Positions 16,230-24,887 of a DNA stretch of 64,000 nucleotides are shown here, in pieces. The stretch is from Fimbriimonadaceae bacterium. GTDB taxonomy: Bacteria; Armatimonadota; Fimbriimonadia; Fimbriimonadales; Fimbriimonadaceae. The stretch is taken from the NCBI GenBank assembly GCA_019638675.1, contig JAHBTE010000001.1:2016605-2080604 (forward strand), given 5' to 3'. Every line of letters begins with the position of its first letter. The stretch's first letter is position 1. The notes below the pieces were generated by a model. That model saw nothing but the letters and a program-made list of their open reading frames with translations. It searched no databases and had not been told where the DNA came from. The position numbers were made by a program, and so were the translations under genes.

Positions 16230-17615
16230 ATGGCAAGTCGCAAAATAGCTGGAGTGGTGTTCGGCACCCTGGGGGGCATTCTTGTATTAGGAGGAGGTGT
16301 CCTCGGATTTATGTATTCGCAGTTCACACCCAAGGCATTACCGGGTCAAAAGCTGGGTGAAGTTGAGTTATTTGGAAGCAAGGATAATGTTCATACTCAG
16401 TTCAATAGCTGGTGGCAAGAGCACTCTCAGCAAGAAGTTAAGCTGAGTTCAAAGAACTTAAAGGATGGGGAGTTTGAGGTTAGCCTTGCAGATTTGAATG
16501 CATCCATTGATGTTAATAGAGAGCTTGGTAAAGTTGGATTCACGGAGTTTTTGCCGACTTTGCTCGGCGACTATGAGAAGCAAAAAATAGCCGAAGTTGA
16601 GATTAAGCCGGATGTAGTTGTCGAATCCAAAGAATATGATGAATTCGCCAAGTTTGTCAAAAAACATGAGCGTGATATTGACCGGGCAAAAGCGACTCTT
16701 GATGGCGATAAGATTGTGCTGAGTTATGAAAGTGCCGGAGTCGCCCCAGATTTTGAGAAGCTTGGCGAAGCGGTTTTAGTTGCCCTTGATAACGGCGGCA
16801 AAGGAGAAATCCCGCTCACCCAAGGTGAAAAGGCAGTTCCTGATAAGGAACTTGACCGGATTCAAGAGGTGATGAGCACTTTCAGCACAACTTTTAGTGC
16901 TGGCAATGTATCTCGATCGGCAAACATTCGTTTAGCTGCCTCGCGCATCAACGGAATCGTTTTAATGCCGGGTGAAACTTTTAGTTTCAATGGTTATTTG
17001 GGGCAACGAACCACAGCAAAAGGCTTCAAAGTGGCTGGTGTTTATGTTGCTGGTCGGCATGATATTGATGTTGGTGGCGGAATCTGCCAAGTCAGCACAA
17101 CCCTTTACAACGCTTCGTTGCAGTCAGGATTAAAGATTGCTTCACGGTCACCTCACTCGTTACCCGTACCTTACGTGCCTCTCGGTCGAGATGCGGCGGT
17201 GAGTTACCCAAATCCAGATTTGAAGTTGACCAACCCGTACGATTTTCCGATTGCGCTGGCAGCTATCCCGGGCAAAAGTTCGGTGAAGTTTGCAGTACTC
17301 GGGGCGAAAAAATCTCATCGCACTTACAAATTTGAATCTCAACTGGTCAGCACTTGGAGCCGAGGAGAAAAGATCGTGCATGATCCATCACTTCCTTATG
17401 GCAAGCGCAAAATCGTTGACAAGGGTGGGGTTGGTCGCAAAGTAAGAACCTGGAAGCTGATCTACGAAGACGGCGAGCTTGTCGAGAAGGTAGACCTCGG
17501 CTACAGCACTTACAGCGGCGGGCCAGTCATCGTGGCAGTTAACAAAAATGCTAAAAAGCCGGATGATTCACCAGATCAAACGCCAGTTGCACTGCCAGAA
17601 GAAGCTGGCGGCTAG
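16230..17615 (+). CDS. VanW-family protein with C-terminal G5-like domain
   Basis: N-terminal membrane anchor (residues about 8-30), then a roughly 190-residue extracytoplasmic region of the putative peptidoglycan-binding type often preceding VanW domains. The VanW domain follows from about 225 to 355, with 'MPGETFSFNGYLGQRT', 'GGGICQVSTTLYNASLQSGL' and 'PLGRDAAVSYPNPDLKLTN'. The end ('VSTWSRGEKIVHDPSLPYG', 'GGVGRKVRTWKLIYEDGE') reads like a G5 domain. VanW was named from vancomycin-resistance clusters, but its biochemical role is unknown; G5 domains are linked to cell-wall or glycan binding. The stop overlaps the convergent glycosyltransferase stop in the tetranucleotide CTAG. Confidence 0.88.
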   Translation: MASRKIAGVVFGTLGGILVLGGGVLGFMYSQFTPKALPGQKLGEVELFGSKDNVHTQFNSWWQEHSQQEVKLSSKNLKDGEFEVSLADLNASIDVNRELGKVGFTEFLPTLLGDYEKQKIAEVEIKPDVVVESKEYDEFAKFVKKHERDIDRAKATLDGDKIVLSYESAGVAPDFEKLGEAVLVALDNGGKGEIPLTQGEKAVPDKELDRIQEVMSTFSTTFSAGNVSRSANIRLAASRINGIVLMPGETFSFNGYLGQRTTAKGFKVAGVYVAGRHDIDVGGGICQVSTTLYNASLQSGLKIASRSPHSLPVPYVPLGRDAAVSYPNPDLKLTNPYDFPIALAAIPGKSSVKFAVLGAKKSHRTYKFESQLVSTWSRGEKIVHDPSLPYGKRKIVDKGGVGRKVRTWKLIYEDGELVEKVDLGYSTYSGGPVIVAVNKNAKKPDDSPDQTPVALPEEAGG

Positions 17616-19513
17616 AGCCTGCTTTTATCAAGAGCAATCAAGCGATACTGGCGACCTTCGTAGATTGTTTTGCCAAACTGGCTCAGGTCACCCGAGGGGA
17701 GATCGGGGAATGCTTCTGGAATTGGCTGGACTAAGTGGGTTGCTCCAGTTTCTTTAAGGATGGCGACGATTTCTTCGGGTGGACGTGGTTGAAAAACCCG
17801 TTCTGCTAACCCACGGCGGCGATTGTAATCCGGAGTTTCGCTCCAGTGACCTGCGTATGTGTATGCTCCGGCAAATCCAGATAGGAGTGGATTCAGATCG
17901 GGCAAATAAGGTGGGGCAAATAAGTCTTCAGGGGTGCCGCCAGGAATTCCTGGACGGGCGATCAGCACTTTTCGGTTGGGGATTTCATCGACTTTTGCAA
18001 GAATCTGCTTCACGTCGCTGGACATAAAGATGGACTGCATCGTTGTACTGCTTACATTTGAGCGTACAAACAAAATCTCTCTTTGGAACCAGTAGATGCT
18101 TGATGCCGAACAAATCAGCACTGCCATAAACGCAACCAGATTTCGGTTGCGTCGGAAGTTTTCAACTGATTGATTTTCCGCTTGCTTGAGTAGTTTTAAG
18201 GCTTCGTAGAGCCCGTAAGCGGCTAGGAATCCCCAAGGCACAGCGAACCCCATAGATAATTTGCGCTGGAAGAGCTGTGGGAAGTAGGGAATGATCAGCA
18301 TCACAATTCCCCAGGCGGCAAAGAAATTCCAGGCAAGTGATTCTTTGGCGGCAAACCAAACAATGGCGAGGAATCCGCAAAAAACCAGCCCCCAAGCCGG
18401 CATCGTCATAAAGTACTGCTTAGTAGGATCGTAGCCAGTGGAAACAAAAAACAGGACAACGATGGCGACACTTAATCCACCGATGCCCACCCAACGGATT
18501 GGGCCAGACTTTTCCTGCTTGAACGCGGGTAAGGCGAGTAGGAAGAGTGGAAGGATTCCCACGATGAGTTGCCGAAAAGTCTCGGTATATGTAAGGGTCG
18601 CCGCTCGCGCCTGAAAGACCGGGTCACTTTGGATAACGTGGATATACCAAAGAGCAGGCGGAATTGCGCCCAATCCGATCACTCCGCACCGGATAGCCCA
18701 CTGTTTATCAAATTGCTTGCTTGCAATCAGAGTGAGCACAAAAGCGATCAAGGTAAAAAGCACGATGAGAACATCGTATGAGTGGATGTTCATCAGCAGG
18801 AACATCGCTCCGGCCCCGTAAGGCACGGCGCGCCAGGAATCCTTTGCTTCCAGAACTTTTAGAAATACCGAAGCGATCAGGCACAAGCTGACCATAAATA
18901 AGCCGTTGACGAGCATGGAAGGGAAGCCGAATGCTTCTGGTTGCCAAACGTCAATCGGAAGACGTTGTTCCAACATTCCTGCAATTGGATTCGCCGACTT
19001 GGTCAAACGACCGAAGGCTTCCCAAACCGTGAACCCAAGTCCAGCCCCGAAACAGGCAAGTGTCATTCCTGCTTTGCAAACAAAAACCGGGATATCAAGC
19101 CGGGTGCAGAGCTTACCGAGCAGTTGAATAAAGAGAAATGTGAATACTAATCGGGCAATGCTAGATACCACCGGAATTGCCACACTTGCGCCGAGCCCTT
19201 TGAACGGAATGCAGACCAACCCAAGAACAAAAAAATAAAGGTGGATTGTTATCCCAGGTTGCGGGTCGACGGCAAATCTGTTGTCAAACAAAAAGTGCAT
19301 ATCCATCGCTTGGCGCATCCAAGCGGCGTAAACCATTTGGTCATCGGAACTGTATTGACTACCGATATACAAGAACCCTGATGGCACTACCAACATCGCA
19401 ATAAGAGTTGGGATTGCCGCAAGAACGGTTGCAATGATCGCAAGCCGCAAGGTTGCTCGCTTGATTTCGCTGGCTCTTTCTTCCGGAGTTAGTTCAGATG
19501 ATATTGACGACAT
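17612..19513 (-). CDS. Polytopic membrane protein, GT-C glycosyltransferase-like
   Basis: A 633-residue integral membrane protein with roughly 11-12 hydrophobic segments, an early extracytoplasmic loop containing acidic residues ('QYSSDDQMVY') and a soluble C-terminal domain of about 130 residues. This topology resembles GT-C fold transferases that use polyprenyl-phosphate sugars, but no diagnostic family motif was recognised, so substrate is unknown. I prefer ATG 19513 over TTG 19519. It is the last gene in a minus-strand run (22.9 to 17.6 kb) of membrane and secreted proteins and is convergent with the VanW gene. Confidence 0.7.
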   Translation of the reverse strand: MSSISSELTPEERASEIKRATLRLAIIATVLAAIPTLIAMLVVPSGFLYIGSQYSSDDQMVYAAWMRQAMDMHFLFDNRFAVDPQPGITIHLYFFVLGLVCIPFKGLGASVAIPVVSSIARLVFTFLFIQLLGKLCTRLDIPVFVCKAGMTLACFGAGLGFTVWEAFGRLTKSANPIAGMLEQRLPIDVWQPEAFGFPSMLVNGLFMVSLCLIASVFLKVLEAKDSWRAVPYGAGAMFLLMNIHSYDVLIVLFTLIAFVLTLIASKQFDKQWAIRCGVIGLGAIPPALWYIHVIQSDPVFQARAATLTYTETFRQLIVGILPLFLLALPAFKQEKSGPIRWVGIGGLSVAIVVLFFVSTGYDPTKQYFMTMPAWGLVFCGFLAIVWFAAKESLAWNFFAAWGIVMLIIPYFPQLFQRKLSMGFAVPWGFLAAYGLYEALKLLKQAENQSVENFRRNRNLVAFMAVLICSASSIYWFQREILFVRSNVSSTTMQSIFMSSDVKQILAKVDEIPNRKVLIARPGIPGGTPEDLFAPPYLPDLNPLLSGFAGAYTYAGHWSETPDYNRRRGLAERVFQPRPPEEIVAILKETGATHLVQPIPEAFPDLPSGDLSQFGKTIYEGRQYRLIALDKSRL

Positions 19514-19560
19514 TGGCAACAGCAGAGAGACTACACGAATTCAAGGCAATATCGCGACGA

Positions 19561-19911
19561 TTATCTAATCTCATCCAGATTAATTTCTGTTGGTTCTTTA
19601 CCAAGTCCGGCGTAAATGCCAACTATGGTTTGTTCCCATTCAACCGCTTCTGTGTTTTTGGGGTCGAGCTTTATGGTCTGGCGAAATAAGGCTAGAGCTA
19701 AGGGATATTTTTCGGATGGGCTAAGCACTGGGGATTCAACTACGATTGCTCCGTACTCGTAACTTGCATCGGCCAAGTTTTTGTTTGAGTTCTTAGCACT
19801 CAGATAAGCGGCTTTGGCGACAGCTAATTCTTGCTTTGCCGCCGCGATTTTTGCTTCCGGTGAAAGTTCTTGATTGCAATAGAGGATGAGAGCGATAGCG
19901 GAAAGAACCAT
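19561..19911 (-). CDS. Small TPR-like exported or membrane-anchored protein
   Basis: A 116-residue protein with a short hydrophobic N-terminus (MVLSAIALILYC) and a helical body that ends in a tetratricopeptide-like unit (YPLALALFRQTIKLDPKN). AGGA precedes the ATG with good spacing, and the start lies only three bases after the DUF4350 stop, so it is co-translated. Probably a scaffold or accessory protein of the surrounding membrane cluster; function unknown. Confidence 0.65.
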   Translation of the reverse strand: MVLSAIALILYCNQELSPEAKIAAAKQELAVAKAAYLSAKNSNKNLADASYEYGAIVVESPVLSPSEKYPLALALFRQTIKLDPKNTEAVEWEQTIVGIYAGLGKEPTEINLDEIR

Positions 19912-19914
19912 GAT

Positions 19915-21084
19915 TTATCCTATTGAGCGTTTTGCTTTTTCCTCGTTTTCTAAGTCTGTGATGTATCTCGTTAAGCCGTTCGCGATCTGAACGGCTTCGC
20001 CCCTGGCGACTTCACGACCTTGCAAAGCCGCCACATGGCTGAGCAATGCCTGAAAATCTGGATGCACCCGTGAAATGACTTCGTTTTCTGGCAAACCGAT
20101 CGGTAACCGGAGGGCATGACGGATGCGTTCAATGCAAGATTGCCGCAGAATCGCAAGAGCGTGGTCATGCCTTTGCGCGCGGTGCAGAACCAAGCTCATT
20201 GCCGACATGAGTTCCTTGGCTCCGCGAGAAGTGACGAATTCCCGACTGGCTAATCCAAATCTGGGAGCGAGCGTCGCGACAACTACGAAAACAAGGAGTA
20301 GCATTTGCCAAAATGCGGCAGGTGCCCATTTGCCCGCTTCGTCAAGTGCGTTTCGCGATTCTGCATTTCCCGCACTTGCTTCTAGAAAGATAACCTTGCC
20401 ACCCTCAGGCAAGAATTTACGCACTAGCCAAAGTGCCAGAGTCGCGTTCTGGTCTAAAGCAAGGTATCGGTTTCGGAGAAATTCTGCATCCTCTACCCGT
20501 AGAACCGTGCCGCCTCTATCCGCCACTAAGCTTGCAAGAACTCCATCACCTGCGTTGAGAAATGGAATTGCTGCTTCATCTTCTGCCGGTTTTTCAAATA
20601 TCGTATCTGACGAAAATCTCAAATTAAATTTAGTTTTTTCATTAGCGGTTTTGACTAGGATCGGCTCTGGTGACGGAACAGATTCAGATGCATAGTCCCA
20701 AAAAACGAATTGTAAAATCCTTCCTCCCGATTTGAGATGTTTCTCAACGGTTCGTTCTAACGGGGTTGGTTCTTCATTAGTAGGTTCGTCTGTGATCTCA
20801 CTTTCGGGCTGGTCCAAATAATCTTCCGCGACATTGTTCCAATAAGAAGCATAGTCTGCCGTGATCAGCAAATCTTTAGAAGTCACTACCGGTTGCATTG
20901 AACGGGTGGATTCGTACGGAATCCCCGAACTTTCCATCAGTTCGCCGAAGGCCGCTAAACCCAGTCCCTTGGGATTTGTAGTGCTTGGCATACTGCTTCC
21001 GCTGCCGTTACCAAATACGAAAACCACAGTGGCCGTTATGAGAATCAAAAGCAGTACGAATACTCCGAGATTCAAACGCCTCAT
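19915..21084 (-). CDS. DUF4350 domain-containing membrane protein
   Basis: A 389-residue protein with an N-terminal membrane helix (about residues 6-24). The DUF4350 segment, a ThuA/GATase-like fold, is seen in 'NPKGLGLAAFGELMESSGIP' and 'SKDLLITADY', followed by 'HLKSGGRILQFV'. A second membrane helix occurs near 245-262, followed by a helical cytoplasmic domain ('TSRGAKELMSAMSLVLHRAQRH'), as is typical of DUF4350 proteins. It overlaps the DUF4129 gene by four bases. DUF4350 and DUF4129 genes commonly sit with a MoxR AAA ATPase and a DUF58 protein; those partners are absent in this window. Confidence 0.82.
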   Translation of the reverse strand: MRRLNLGVFVLLLILITATVVFVFGNGSGSSMPSTTNPKGLGLAAFGELMESSGIPYESTRSMQPVVTSKDLLITADYASYWNNVAEDYLDQPESEITDEPTNEEPTPLERTVEKHLKSGGRILQFVFWDYASESVPSPEPILVKTANEKTKFNLRFSSDTIFEKPAEDEAAIPFLNAGDGVLASLVADRGGTVLRVEDAEFLRNRYLALDQNATLALWLVRKFLPEGGKVIFLEASAGNAESRNALDEAGKWAPAAFWQMLLLVFVVVATLAPRFGLASREFVTSRGAKELMSAMSLVLHRAQRHDHALAILRQSCIERIRHALRLPIGLPENEVISRVHPDFQALLSHVAALQGREVARGEAVQIANGLTRYITDLENEEKAKRSIG

Positions 21085-21902
21085 GCTTTTGCCGCCTTGA
21101 TTGCATCAAGCAACACTTGATATTCGGATCGGAACCAAACAACGTCTGGCATTCCTTGCGTATTAAATCCGTACCAGATTTGATCGAACTGCTGAGTCAG
21201 CGGAGTGAGGTCGAAAGCGGCTAATCTGCCGGGCGCGTCTTTGTACCGGTACAGGTGTTCCCAGTTCGTTTCATGCCTTTCAAACCTAAGAATTTTGGCT
21301 TCATCTAAACGAATGAGAGAAGCGAGGTAGAGGCACCGAACAGCTTCGCGGAAGCGACCTTCATTTGCCAGTTTGTCCGCCTGGGTAAGCCACTCGTCAG
21401 ATGAGCGGTCAACTTCGTCATCATCTATCAGTCCGCCGTCTGCGGTGGCGGACTCTGCTTTCCGCTTTTTATAAGCAATTGAGGCGATCATATAAACGAT
21501 GAATGCGGCAAGAACCGCTACCAGAATCCAAATCACGAAGTTAGTGAAGATGGCCGCGCCGCCTATCCCGGGAGCACTGGACTGTTTTGGCATCAGGTTA
21601 GAAGCCCGGTCGCCTATTTTTCTGAAAAGCGTTTCTAGAGCATCATTCAACCAAGAACCCTTCTGCTCACTCACTTGATCGCGATAAATAGGATTAGAAA
21701 GAATCTCTTTGACCTTCTCTTCAGGTGCCTTTCCGTTGAGGGTTGTGGGAATGTCTCCCGCAGGAGTTCCTTGCGTTCCGGTCAACGAATCACGCAGTTG
21801 TTCTAGCCGGGCGACTTCCTTTTTATCCTGCGTAGACGGTGCTTTTTGTGCGTACGCAAAAAGTGAACAGGCAAGTAACAGGAGAACTGTAAATTTACGC
21901 AT
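21081..21902 (-). CDS. DUF4129 domain-containing membrane protein
   Basis: Signal peptide (MRKFTVLLLLACSLFAYA), a periplasmic region, one membrane helix (about residues 115-140), then a cytoplasmic DUF4129 domain: 'LANEGRFREAVRCLYLASLIRLDE' and 'TNWEHLYRYKD' are its signature. I chose ATG 21902 because GAGG lies nine bases upstream and the resulting protein begins with a clean signal peptide; it overlaps the upstream gene by eight bases. A longer frame from 21947 would add polar residues. It is part of the membrane cluster with DUF4350. Confidence 0.82.
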   Translation of the reverse strand: MRKFTVLLLLACSLFAYAQKAPSTQDKKEVARLEQLRDSLTGTQGTPAGDIPTTLNGKAPEEKVKEILSNPIYRDQVSEQKGSWLNDALETLFRKIGDRASNLMPKQSSAPGIGGAAIFTNFVIWILVAVLAAFIVYMIASIAYKKRKAESATADGGLIDDDEVDRSSDEWLTQADKLANEGRFREAVRCLYLASLIRLDEAKILRFERHETNWEHLYRYKDAPGRLAAFDLTPLTQQFDQIWYGFNTQGMPDVVWFRSEYQVLLDAIKAAKA

Positions 21903-22923
21903 CCGCTCGCACCTCCAATACATCTTGAGCGAGGGTTCGGATATCAAACGCTTCTAAACGGATGCGACGGTCGTAGTAGCTCAAGGTAGCCGCCGAAGCC
22001 CAGAAGGGAAGCACGAGCCAAAGAACAATGTAACCAGGAATCATTGAAATCGCTGATTCAATTAAGTCGCCCCAGATCACACTTCCGATAAACGACTGAA
22101 CCGAGCCGCTTCCAAGAATCAAACCAGTAATCATTCCAACTCCGAAGTAAAGGCCAAGAACGATGAAGAGAGAAATGAGAACCAGATAGATTCCGACCTC
22201 AACCGATGAACTGACTTGGTTATGTGCCTTGGATAAGTATTTCCCGCGTTTGTAAGCAGATTTGATCGTGTGCTGTTCGAGAGTGAAAACCACTGGCCCA
22301 AGCAGATTGCGAAGGATTAAATACGGAGTAATGAAGAACGCCAGAAACGCCATGATTGATCCAATTATTGCGAGTAGGCCAGGGATCAAACTTTCGGGTG
22401 CACTGGCTTGCATCGCCGCACCCAGCAAAAACATCCCCGCTGAAATGAAGACGGGCATGAGTGATTCCGCTCCGATTAGACTGAGAAACAGCGTGAACTG
22501 CCAAACATTTTTGTTATCGCTTTTGTTCGCTTCGTAGTAGTTCAGATTGTCGCCAGTGATAAACGGGCTGACTTGCTGAATTGCCACCACTGAGCTCAAG
22601 CCTAAACCGTAGACAAAAAGCGGAACTGCGACAAAGAGGGTAATTGATGTGGCGACTATCATCTTCACAGCATCATTCGCCAATTCATTGACTCCACTAA
22701 CGACATAAAAGTTAGGCAGAAGAAATGTGAGTATGAATGTGATAGCAATATAGCAAAGTGCCGTCGGCAGAGCGGTTTTCGGAAGTATGTGGCGGGCGGA
22801 AATCTGATAAAAGCGAGCCGCGCCTTCCATGATTTCACCTGATGTCATCGGATGGAGCCACTGACGACGATCTAGGGAGTTCAACCTTTCTTGATGCAGG
22901 GTCAGAGGGTCTTTGCGCTCCAT
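21895..22923 (-). CDS. DUF4013/DUF975-like polytopic membrane protein
   Basis: About 342 residues with six hydrophobic segments after a polar N-terminus. The end 'SAATLSYYDRRIRLEAFDI' is the characteristic C-terminal signature of a membrane family that often precedes DUF4129 genes in bacteria, where a 'YYDLR...EGFDL'-type ending is typical. I prefer the ATG at 22923 (MERKDPLTLHQERL), as the longer reading from 22992 would run into the divergent promoter region. First gene of the minus-strand membrane cluster. No enzymatic motif seen. Confidence 0.72.
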   Translation of the reverse strand: MERKDPLTLHQERLNSLDRRQWLHPMTSGEIMEGAARFYQISARHILPKTALPTALCYIAITFILTFLLPNFYVVSGVNELANDAVKMIVATSITLFVAVPLFVYGLGLSSVVAIQQVSPFITGDNLNYYEANKSDNKNVWQFTLFLSLIGAESLMPVFISAGMFLLGAAMQASAPESLIPGLLAIIGSIMAFLAFFITPYLILRNLLGPVVFTLEQHTIKSAYKRGKYLSKAHNQVSSSVEVGIYLVLISLFIVLGLYFGVGMITGLILGSGSVQSFIGSVIWGDLIESAISMIPGYIVLWLVLPFWASAATLSYYDRRIRLEAFDIRTLAQDVLEVRADA

Positions 22924-23019
22924 AGATTTGAATCCAGGTTCTGTATCATCGTACCCATCCGTCCCAAAATCCGACACGGCAAGACCATACAATCGTCTCT
23001 AGTTGTAGGAAAAATCGCG

Positions 23020-23733
23020 ATGAGTCTTACATTGAGTTTGTTGACAGGGGTTTTGTTGGGCCAATCCAACTCTATCAGTTCTTACTGGCAATCAGGTTTG
23101 AAGGATGCTTCCTTCACCGCGAAAGTCGAAAAATCACAGCAAAAAGAACTGCAAAAAATTAACAAGGATTTTGCAAGTTCCTATCGGTTTGATTACACCG
23201 ATGTGAAGATGAAAGAGCCGTTTAAGTTGAGGCTTGAATCAAAAGTTGATGATCAAAGCATTCTTTACATCATCAATGGCACAATGCGCGCTTACAAAAT
23301 TCCACGTGCTGGCATAAGCAAAAAGGACAATCTTGCAAAAGAGCCAGGCAAGCGCCAAACCGTTTTCGATTTCGGTCTGATCACACCTGCACTGTTCAAT
23401 AACTTCATGGAAGCCAAGTTCGTGCGAATGGATCGCGCGACTGATATGCCGGTTTTCGATGTGACATACATCAGCTCTCTAGACGATTCCAGTCGGCACC
23501 GCATCTGGATTGACACAGATAAGAAAATCGTGGCCAAAAGAGAGTGGTACAGCCAGAACGGTTCAAAACCACTGATGGCGATTTTCCTTTACAAAGATCC
23601 CGTCAAGTTCGGTAGCGTGTGGATTCCAACTACTCTTGAAGTTCAAAATGCGGAAGGCAAGTTTGCTGGTCGCACCAAGTACACAGGCATTTCTGTCAAC
23701 GGCGGGTTAGCAGAATCTTTGTTTAGCCTATAA
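23020..23733 (+). CDS. Secreted LolA-like/DUF1571-like protein
   Basis: A 237-residue protein beginning with a signal peptide (MSLTLSLLTGVLLGQSNS), followed by repeated beta-strand segments with many Lys/Asp ('YRFDYTDVKMKEPFKLRLES', 'HRIWIDTDKKIVAKREWY', 'SVWIPTTLEVQNAEGKF'). This reads like the half-barrel LolA/LolB or DUF1571 fold, proteins that bind lipid or lipoprotein in the periplasm. Similarity is of fold pattern only. I chose ATG 23020, which has AGGA upstream, rather than a longer frame from 22891. A strong hairpin terminator follows. Confidence 0.62.
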   Translation: MSLTLSLLTGVLLGQSNSISSYWQSGLKDASFTAKVEKSQQKELQKINKDFASSYRFDYTDVKMKEPFKLRLESKVDDQSILYIINGTMRAYKIPRAGISKKDNLAKEPGKRQTVFDFGLITPALFNNFMEAKFVRMDRATDMPVFDVTYISSLDDSSRHRIWIDTDKKIVAKREWYSQNGSKPLMAIFLYKDPVKFGSVWIPTTLEVQNAEGKFAGRTKYTGISVNGGLAESLFSL

Positions 23734-23749
23734 GGCAAGTTGATCCGCA

Positions 23750-23783
23750 ATTACGCCTCGGTTCTTATGAACCGGGGCGTAAT
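23750..23783. terminator. Intrinsic terminator overlapping the end of hrcA
   Basis: 15-bp stem (ATTACGCC-TCGGTTC / GAACCGG-GGCGTAAT, one T-G wobble) with a TTAT loop, followed on the plus strand by AGTTTTG. It ends the LolA-like transcript and covers the last codons and stop of hrcA on the other strand, so convergent transcripts share it. Confidence 0.8.
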
Positions 23784-24802
23784 AGTTTTGTTAGGACGTG
23801 CGAAATTGAATTCGCCGTGTAATCCAGCAAGCCCATGTTGCGAGAGTAATTCATCCGAGTGGGCCCGATAATAGCGATGATTCCTGCTTCTTGTTCACCA
23901 ACCGTAAATGATTGGCGCATAAACGTGAGCGGGTAGTGCGGTTCCACCGAGTTTTCAGTTCCGATAGTCACCGTTTGACCAGTAGGTTTTGTTGCCGATA
24001 CTTCACCTCGCAGGGCGTCTTCATCTGATAGCGAATTCACAATTTTTTGCAAAGCCGCTGGTTCACGTTGAAATTCGGGCTGAGAAAGCACGTACTCTTC
24101 GCCCTCAAGAATCAGGTAACCCCGGGTAAGGTCGCGGGCTATGTTCTTGAGCGCATTTGTCGCGCTTGAGAGTAATTGATCGGTGGTTGGATGACCCACC
24201 GAAATGGGCTTGGCTTTGGAAAGATCACTTAGAGTTTGGTTAGCGGCGAGGCGATCTAAAGCTTCATTGGCTTTGCCTATCTGATCAAGAGTGAGGCCGG
24301 GAGGGCAGTCAAGAATTCGGTTTTCTGTGTGTCCGTTTTCAAGCACGGCAATGAATAGTGCCCGGTCTGGCCCCAGTGCAGTCACGATGGCATTGCGTAC
24401 CCGAACTCGAGCATCGCGAACGGTTACGGCCGCCGCCATGAGTTTGGTCATCCGGCTCAGAGCCTTGGTAGTTTCGTGAACAAGGTCGCGTAGCGTTTCT
24501 TCGTCGCGTGATGCCTTTTTAAGCGTCTTTTTGTCTTCCGTATCCAGGGTTGACTGCTGGACGAGATGATCAACAAAGAATCGGTATCCGAGATCGCTTG
24601 GAATTCGCCCAGCAGACGTATGAGGCTGGTCGAGCAATCCGAGATCGGTGATTTCCGCCATCTCGTTGCGAACAGTAGCAGAGCGCACTCCCAGTTCGTA
24701 CTTGCTGGCGATGAGTTCGCTAGAAACCGGTTCGGCGGCAGAAACATATTCAAGGACAACCGCACGTACGATTTTCCTTTTTCGTTCGCTTAGGTTTTCC
24801 AT
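23765..24802 (-). CDS. hrcA: Heat-inducible transcription repressor HrcA
   Basis: Repressor of the class I heat-shock genes, binding the CIRCE operator with help from GroEL. The 345-residue protein has the N-terminal winged helix ('LSERKRKIVRAVVLEYVSAAEPVSS', 'GVRSATVRNEMAEITDLGLLDQPHTSAGRIPSDLGYRFFVD') that is diagnostic for HrcA, then the GAF-like core ending 'IIGPTRMNYSRNMGLLDY'. Length is normal. Unusually, no grpE, dnaK or dnaJ follows, and I find no CIRCE repeat (TTAGCACTC-N9-GAGTGCTAA) in the 85-base spacer upstream. It is divergent from the pup-ligase-like gene. Confidence 0.93.
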   Translation of the reverse strand: MENLSERKRKIVRAVVLEYVSAAEPVSSELIASKYELGVRSATVRNEMAEITDLGLLDQPHTSAGRIPSDLGYRFFVDHLVQQSTLDTEDKKTLKKASRDEETLRDLVHETTKALSRMTKLMAAAVTVRDARVRVRNAIVTALGPDRALFIAVLENGHTENRILDCPPGLTLDQIGKANEALDRLAANQTLSDLSKAKPISVGHPTTDQLLSSATNALKNIARDLTRGYLILEGEEYVLSQPEFQREPAALQKIVNSLSDEDALRGEVSATKPTGQTVTIGTENSVEPHYPLTFMRQSFTVGEQEAGIIAIIGPTRMNYSRNMGLLDYTANSISHVLTKLLRPGS

Positions 24803-24887
24803 AGACTTGAATCTCTTATTAAACCAGACGTCGCAGATACAAAAAAGTCTTGACTGGCTGCTTGCTCGGAAAGCGTGCAGGCGTAGA

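Noticed and set aside
20123-20695. A 190-codon open frame on the plus strand
   Set aside because: It is antisense to the DUF4350 gene, is Arg/Ser/Ala-rich without domains, and has no ribosome binding site.
24803-24887. CIRCE operator between hrcA and the Pup-ligase gene
   Set aside because: No TTAGCACTC/GAGTGCTAA inverted repeat was found.
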